Below are positions 57,962 through 64,000 of a DNA stretch of 64,000 nt, one piece after another. Position numbers and translations under genes: made by a program. This DNA comes from Calliopum simillimum. Taxonomy: Eukaryota; Arthropoda; Insecta; Diptera; Lauxaniidae. Location: positions 50,061,722 to 50,125,721 of the forward strand of contig OX638372.1 of NCBI GenBank assembly GCA_951812925.1. The letters run 5' to 3'. Positions within the stretch are counted from its first letter, which is position 1; every line of letters starts with the position of its first letter. A model generated the notes under the pieces. It was not told the origin of the DNA. It ran no database searches and saw only the letters and a list, made by a program, of their open reading frames with translations.

Positions 57962-58765
57962 CTAGTAAGGGTGTTGCCTTTGGCCTGGCCAAAAATTAAA
58001 TACCCTACACAGCAGTATTTTGAAAATTTTGCTAATATGGGAGGTGCCACGCCCTCCGAATTCACCCAATTTTTTCTCCGAGTTTGAATTTATAGTTATT
58101 AATATTTAAGTGAAATTTGGTTGGATTATCTGAAAAAATGTTTTCAGAATAGCGTTTTGAAGCTTTTGCTTAAATGGGAGGAGCCACGCCCTCTTGTCCG
58201 ATTTTATCCAGTTTTCGCTTAGAGCTTGCATTTATAGTTTTTAGTGTCCGAGTCAAATCTAGTTCGATTACCTCAAAAAACGCTTTCAGTACAACGTTTT
58301 GAAGCTTTTGCTTATATGAGAGGTGCCACGCCCTCTTGTCCAAATTCGACCAGTTTTTCCTCAGAGCTTGCGCTGACAATTTTTAGTATTTATGTGTATT
58401 TTGGTTGTATTGTTGTGAAAAATACTCCAAAATTTGCATTTTGAAGATATTTTTTGTATGGGCGGTAGGCGTGTCCGTTGACCGATTTTGCTCATTTTCA
58501 ATCCCCCGTGCTAACTTTGACGACGGAGGCTGTGCACCAAATTCCATTGAATTATCTTGCTTAGTTTTCCCAAAAAATGTATTTCCACACACAGCCGTTA
58601 CCCAGCCAGCCAGCCAGCCAGCCAGACAGACGGACATGGCTATATCGACTCAGGAGGTGACGCTGATCAAGAATATACATACTTTTCTATACCTGCCACG
58701 CCTCCTTCTCTGCGTTACAAACGGAAAGACAAAGTGAATATACCCTGGGTGTAGGGTATAAAAAA
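57962..58765 (-). mobile_element. INE-1-like element, copy 4
   Basis: On the + strand: CTAGTAAGGGTGTTGCC, hairpin TTTGGCCTGGCCAAA, three internal 'gccacgccctc' units, (CCAG)n at 58604-58625, then GGGTGTAGGGTATAAAAA. T follows CTAG on its own strand. Confidence 0.8.
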
Positions 58766-59274
58766 AATCTTTAGTATTGTGAAGTATATGAATTATTATT
58801 GCTTATCGCTTACGTCAAATTGCAAATGTTGTTGTAAGGCTGCGGATCTCTTGTTTCGCCTCAGTCCCCCTCCAACTAAGTTGATCAGCCACCGTGTCCG
58901 TCATTATCTTTCTCCAACAAACTGTTACGAATTTTCGACCGATTAAGGCGTTGCCTGTTTTCAAATCATTTTTCTAAGGGAATACCAAGAACGATAATTC
59001 GTCAGATTTTTGGTTTGTTCTTAAATATAAAGTCAAACTTACAAGTTGTTCCACCAAAACATCATCCTGTTTTTTTCAAAGTCCATAAAATCTAGAAGTA
59101 AATTAAAAGGACTTTTTGGGATTATCGCGATCAGATCAGTTTGTCTTGACTGGCTTTTCTTTAACGCCGCAACTTCTTTTCGAAGTCTTAAGCACTAGGT
59201 ACTGTATAATAAAATTTTCAAATTTTACTTGACAGTAAAAATTTTTTATTTAATTTTTTTAAAAAGTAAATAAA

Positions 59275-59426
59275 CAATTCGTCGGCCGAGTATTATTTTG
59301 CCGTAAACGCCACTTTGTTGAAAAAGCAAAAGCATATAACTTGTGTAGAGACGAGCACAAGTTATCTGCCTTTGCTTTTTCAGCGAAGTGGCGTTTACGG
59401 CAAAATAATACTTAGCCGACGAATTG
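59275..59426. repeat. 152-bp near-perfect hairpin
   Basis: CAATTCGTCGGC mirrors GCCGACGAATTG. The arms continue through 'agtattattttgccgtaaac' and 'cgccact' with a loop near 59345. One or two mismatches only. Confidence 0.85.
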
Positions 59427-59785
59427 ATTCGAATCAAAATACGTAGACTACTTTTTTTTAACACTTACAAAAAAGTTGGGAAATAATTTGAAATTAAAGA
59501 TTTTCCAAATGTTTTGTCATATATTCGGAAAACGATAACGAAAATATTTGGAAATAATCATTTTCCAATTATTTATTTTTACCTTGAAAATCACTTGTTA
59601 AAATTCTTAAAAATAAACATTTTCCAAACGTTCACACGTAGCTTTCGAATTGGTTATGAAAATGTTTGAAAATAAACATTTTGTAAATTGTTCTATTGTA
59701 AGCTTTCAAAACGGTTCTGAAAACATTTGAAAATAAACTATTTTGAAGCGTTAAATCGCAAGGCTTATAAAATTGTTTGTTGGGT

Positions 59786-60949
59786 GATAAATTTATTTCA
59801 TTGAATTTAATGAAATTTCAATGAAAATGTTCATTAAATTAAATGGAACAAATTTTCACTTTCAATCAGTACAATGAACCTTTTAATGAAACTTTTCATT
59901 AGTTTCATCAAATTCAATGGTGAAAACTTGTTCCATTAAATTTAAGAAAATATTGAATCTTCATTAAGTTAATGAAAGTGAGAAATAAAATTAAATTTTT
60001 ATTGAAGTTTTATTAAGTTCAAAGAAATAAATTTTTTCTTCCCATAGATTTAGTAATAATGGTAAATTTTTCATTGCCACCAAATCAATTTTTTGATAGC
60101 GAAATGAACTTATTCAAATATATTTTATGTAGTTATGGGGGAAAAAATGCACTTAAGAAGTTTCTTCTTAAATAACATAAAGGTAATACCTTTCATTTGA
60201 CAGCAATGATTTTAAAATCCAGCAAGAAAGTCCCAACTATTGTTTTTTTTTTTGTTTTGTTCCTGAATCAAGATTAAGAAACGAATCTTAAGTATGCTTT
60301 TCTTAGCTGAGGCGTTACCGTTCGTTAGCTAAGTATGTCCGACGGAGTTTCAAATGCATATTTCTATTTCATTACACATCTCGTTAATTCCTCAGTGGGA
60401 CAAATAGTACGCAGTACAAGTTTTTCTTTCAAAATCTTGTTTATAACAACAAAAAATAAAAAATCTTCACCGAAAGTAAACTCAAATGTTAATATAGTTT
60501 CTAATGTAGTTTAAATCAATTTATTAACGTATGTATTGTAATTCAAAACATGCTTTTTCTGGACTTAACCATGGTGTCAAATTTTCAATCAAAAAGTAAT
60601 TTGTCAAACAGTATATTCTCCGACTTAAGTATTTTTTCAAGGTAATCAGTTTCTAATGTGTGATAAGCCCATACAGTAGGGATCCCTTAAAAATCACAAA
60701 GATATTGCTGTAATAGAAAATATTTGTTATATAAATTATTCCAACTTAATGTTGAGTTGTATGTCTTCAATCAACAGGTTTTTTTTTTTTAATAAAATAT
60801 CACTTCACTGAATTATCAGTAATAGGCTACTTAGGACTAAGTGTTTAGTTTATTTCCTATTTATTGAATTTATAAAAAATATTAAAGTTTTTCATTCCAC
60901 TTTTAGTCACCATTTACTGCAAAACTAGTTGATTGATAGCAGCACAATA
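59786..60949. other. Noncoding flank of EcKL copy 2
   Basis: 59786-60030 is a low-complexity zone of alternating 'attcaatgaa' and 'ttcattaaat' words in both orientations. From about 60884 the leader shared with kinase copy 1 begins. Confidence 0.45.
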
Positions 60950-63900
60950 ATGAGTCTAGCCGATATTTCTGCAAAATTTACTGAGGCAACACTTGATTAT
61001 ATTATCAGGAAAGCTGGTGGTTCTAAACATACATCTTTTGAATTCGGCAAAGGTTTCAAGAAAGGAGATTCTTATCTTAGCAAAGTGTTTCGACTTTGTG
61101 TATATGGTATTAATGATGAGAATAGGTAAGTGTATATGTACATTTTCTACATTATGTTCATCACTATCAACGCACATTGCAGCTCTACTATAAAGGTCAA
61201 CTTGATTGTTAAATCTATGCCAGACAATTTAGCACGCCGAAAACTTTTTCGTTCCGCTGATTTCTTCCGTAATGAAATAAATTTTTATTCATATGTAATA
61301 CCAGCATGGGAAGCGCTACAGATCAAAAATAAACCGAAAAATCCATTTACTGAGTATCCGACATGTTATGCGTCACTTTGTGATGGAGAAAATGATTTTA
61401 TTGCTTTGGGTGATGTCAGCTTTGATGGTTTTGGTTCACCGAATAGGTAAGTTCTAGAATATTTTTAATATAATTGGATTATTTGTACAATGTGGGTAGA
61501 TCCACTTCACAGAGATTTGTACAACATAAAAGAAAATGGTTTGCCAGGTATTACAATTAAATGAAATAAAAAGGCTTTTTAAGTGGCCAATAATTTTGAT
61601 AATCAATTTAAAAACAAATTTAAATTTAAAAAAAAAATAATATTTTTTTATATATAATTTTTTTTTAATATAATTCTAAATAGTATTTTCATTAGTGCTG
61701 CATAATTTCTGTTATACAAAGAACCAACAAGTTGGGTGCTTCCTTAAAATTAGCAACTAGAAAAAAAGAACTAGTAAGGGTTTAATCTTTGGCCTGACCA
61801 AACATTAAATACCCTACACTGCAGTATTTTGAAAATATTACTTTTATGGGAGATGCCACGCCCTCTTGTGCGAGTTCACCCAGTTTTTGCTCAGAGATTG
61901 AATTTTTAGTTCTGAGCGTCTGACTGAAATTTGGGTGGATTATCTCAAAAAGCGTTTTCAGTATAGCGTTTTCAAGCTTGAGCTTATATAGGAGGTGCCG
62001 CGCCCTCTTGTCCGAGTTCGACTAGTTTTAGCTCAGAGTGTGCATTTAAAGTCCTCAGTATTTGAGTGAAATTTATTTGGATTATCTCAAAAAACTCTTT
62101 CAGTATAGCATTTTGAAACTTTTGCTTATATGGGAGGTCTGATTTCACCCAGTTTTTTCTCAAAGTTTGCGCTTATAATTCGTAGTATTTATGGGTGCAT
62201 TGTCGTAAAAAATACTCCTAAAGTTGCATTTTGAATATATTTTTTGTATGGGCGGTAGGCGTGTTTGTTGACCGATTTCGCTCATTATCAATCCCACGAG
62301 CTAACTTTGACGACGGATGCAGTGTACCAAACTTCATTGAAATATCTTGCTCAGTTTTCCCGAAAAATGTATTTCCACGCACTCCCAGCCACCCAGACAG
62401 ACGCACATGGCTAATATCGATTCAGGTGGTGACGCTGATCAAAAAAATTTACATATACTTTTCCATACCTGCCATGCCTCCTTTTCTGCGTTACAAACGA
62501 AAAGACAAAGTGAATATACCCTGAGTGTAGGGTATAAAAATCATTCGAAAGGAGTATATGACAGTCGAAAAGCAATTGCGATGATAAACACTCCTCGTTG
62601 TTTCAATATATTTCCAGACTTCACATTTAGAAATGAGACGACAGTAAAAACAGAATCGGTGCCACGTTCCCCAAAAAATTAATTCCTTATATCTCTGAAA
62701 CTACTTGACGCATATAATTGAAAATTGGTACATGTATAAAGTGCATTAGGACAAATAATTTTCACCGAAAAAGTGGGTGATGCCACGCCCTTAATAAAAT
62801 GTCGTCATATCTCTGAAATTGTTTAACACAAAAAGATGAGATTTGGGACATATAACATACTTATTTATATCCCTTGAAAAATTGGTGATGCCCCAAACCC
62901 TGTATAAGACAGGGTGTAGCAACGCACACCGGGAAATGCTATTTTTTTTATAAAATTAACATTACATTAAAAAATTTCAAATTTTTAAACTAGGCAAGCA
63001 TTTATTACATTAGAAGAATGTCTAATTATTATGCGTTCATTGGGCCGTTTTCATGGCATCACTTTGGCCCTACATGCGTTGGAACCGGAAACGTTTGAGC
63101 ATGTTAGCAAACAAGTGGAGGTTTGTATAACAATTAAAAAGCAGTGTTAAATATCTTATATTATGTTTGCTATTATTCTTTAGGAAACATATTATGCAGA
63201 AAAAAATCGTACATGGTATGTTGATTTTCTAAAACTCGCACAAATAGTTGCCAAAGATGCTATTTCCAACACATATCCAGACACCAAATATGAGATTTTG
63301 GCCAACAAATTTCTGCAGGACAATCTTTACGATCAAATGATACAATTAGTATCTACAAAATGTGAGTAGAAAGTTTTTTTTTATCAAATATCATTTTTTT
63401 TAACTTTGGGCCTCAATTCAGATTTTTTTTTATAAATTCTCTTCCTTAAAATAATAGCAAAATATATGGTATTTGGTCATGGTGATTGTTGGTCACCAAA
63501 CTTTTTAACTCGTTATGATAAGGATGGCTCTCCAGAAGCTATTACAATAATTGATTTTCAATTGACACGTTGCGCATCCTTGGTCTTAGATATTTCATTC
63601 TTCATATATTCGTGCACAAGCCAAGAGTTACGTGAGTTGCACTATGAAAAATTGTTGAAAGTAAGAGTTTATTTGTTATTTTTAAATAAACTGAAAATAA
63701 ATATTACTTTTTTCATTTCATAAGGAATATCATAAAAGTGCCACAGACTTGATTACTGATTTGGGTGCTGACGCATCAATTGTTCTCCCTTGGGAAGGAC
63801 TTTTGGATGAATTGCAGCAATTTGGTCGTTTTGGTTGTGGCATGGGTATTGAATCGCTACCGATGTCTTTAATTGAAGATGACGAGGTACCTGATCTTGA

Positions 63901-64000
63901 TGAAATCAAAGAAAATGCAGTATTAACTGATGTTTGGAATATAAAGCCATTTGCAGAGCCTGAAAAACGCCAACGTATTGCAGATATATTCAAACATGCA
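60950..64000 (+). CDS. EcKL/CHK kinase-like protein, copy 2 (cut by window end)
   Basis: Exons: 60950-61125, 61183-61446, 62994-63120, 63184-63361, 63458-63660, 63725-64000 (continues). Exon lengths 1-5 are identical to copy 1 (176, 264, 127, 178, 203 nt), and 276 of the expected 300 nt of exon 6 are present. All catalytic features are kept: 'VNLIVKSMP', 'RNEINFY', HGDCWSPN and IIDFQ. Differences seen include Asp to Tyr at residue 17 (DYIIRK), Glu to Lys near residue 47 (YLSKVF), Asp to His-adjacent Gly in VFGHGD, and IESLPMSLIEDDEV for IESIPMSLLEDDDV. No stop or frameshift, so both copies look functional. Intron 2 is 1.55 kb and carries its own INE-1-like insertion. Confidence 0.92.
61771..62540 (-). 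mobile_element. INE-1-like element, copy 5, in EcKL copy 2 intron 2
   Basis: On the + strand it starts CTAGTAAGGGTTTAATC and ends GAGTGTAGGGTATAAAAA. It lies just before the shared 'atatgacagtcgaaa' segment, a position empty in copy 1 (about 49320). Confidence 0.8.
62658..62942 (+). mobile_element. 3' part of the Helitron shared with copy 1
   Basis: It matches 50900-51255 ('ttatatctctgaaactactt', 'gtgtagcaacgcacaccgg') but ends CTAT instead of CTAG and has lost the 5' half in the same deletion that removed the equivalent of 49430-50900. Confidence 0.75.

Larger units (their letters stand above)
56684..59785. mobile_element. 3.1-kb TIR element with TTTGGAAA subterminal repeats, nested contents
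   Basis: ACCCAGCAAACAA at the left and TTGTTTGTTGGGT at the right are inverted. Both subterminal zones (56700-56960 and 59480-59770) repeat 'tttggaaaataa'/'ttattttccaaa'-like words. The interior holds a 650-bp foldback, an INE-1-like element and a hairpin. No transposase. It starts 21 bp after the previous element ends. Target duplication not found. Confidence 0.6.

Overview
This window is AT-rich, intron-containing nuclear DNA from an insect. The evidence points to a higher fly (Diptera, Brachycera). It has short fly-type introns with GT-AG borders, an ecdysteroid-kinase-like (EcKL/CHK) gene pair, repeats laid out like Drosophila INE-1/DINE-1, Tc1/mariner, hAT and Jockey-like elements, and very high density of nested transposons. 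A tephritid or similar TE-rich fly is plausible, but the species cannot be fixed from sequence alone.

Four host gene loci are supported. (1) Nse4, a Smc5/6 complex kleisin, + strand, five exons at 15026-20235 (297 aa). (2) Vps4, the ESCRT-III disassembly AAA ATPase, - strand, six exons at 29446-32288 (440 aa). (3) An EcKL/CHK kinase-like gene, + strand, six exons at 48414-52387 (415 aa). (4) A second, nearly identical copy of that kinase at 60950-64000, cut by the window edge about eight codons before its expected stop. The first two are housekeeping genes with no functional link to the kinases; the kinases form a tandem pair about 12.5 kb apart.

Nearly everything else is repeat. 2.6-9.3 kb: foldback elements, Helitron-like relics and a TTA-flanked MITE. 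9.5-14.9 kb: a ~2 kb repeat (copy A1) carrying an almost complete hAT transposon and a 415-bp MITE; a second copy (A2, 37.2-39.1 kb) lacks both and so preserves both empty sites. 15.1-19.5 kb: Nse4 introns hold three TIR elements and a LINE tail. 21.0-24.8 kb: a giant 3.8-kb foldback. 26.2-28.6 kb: two adjacent INE-1-like elements, one split by a hAT MITE. 33.5-36.6 kb: LINE fragments and another foldback. 39.5-43.1 kb: a hAT shell with a perfect 8-bp target duplication, filled with other elements. 44.7-47.9 kb: a diverged repeat (B1) next to a 2.1-kb near-perfect palindrome; B2 lies at 54.4-55.5 kb. 52.8-59.8 kb: a series of TIR elements with subterminal repeat arrays, between the two kinase genes.

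The most informative observations are the target-site duplications and paralogous empty sites that define element ends exactly, the relative dating of the kinase duplication by shared and unshared insertions, and the very long inverted repeats that could form hairpin RNA. No CRISPR array, operon or prokaryotic system is present. I see no clearly new protein system; the less ordinary material is in the unnamed transposon families with subterminal arrays (55642-56662 and 56684-59785) and the foldback families. All exon joins were made by eye from frame, splice dinucleotides and family resemblance.
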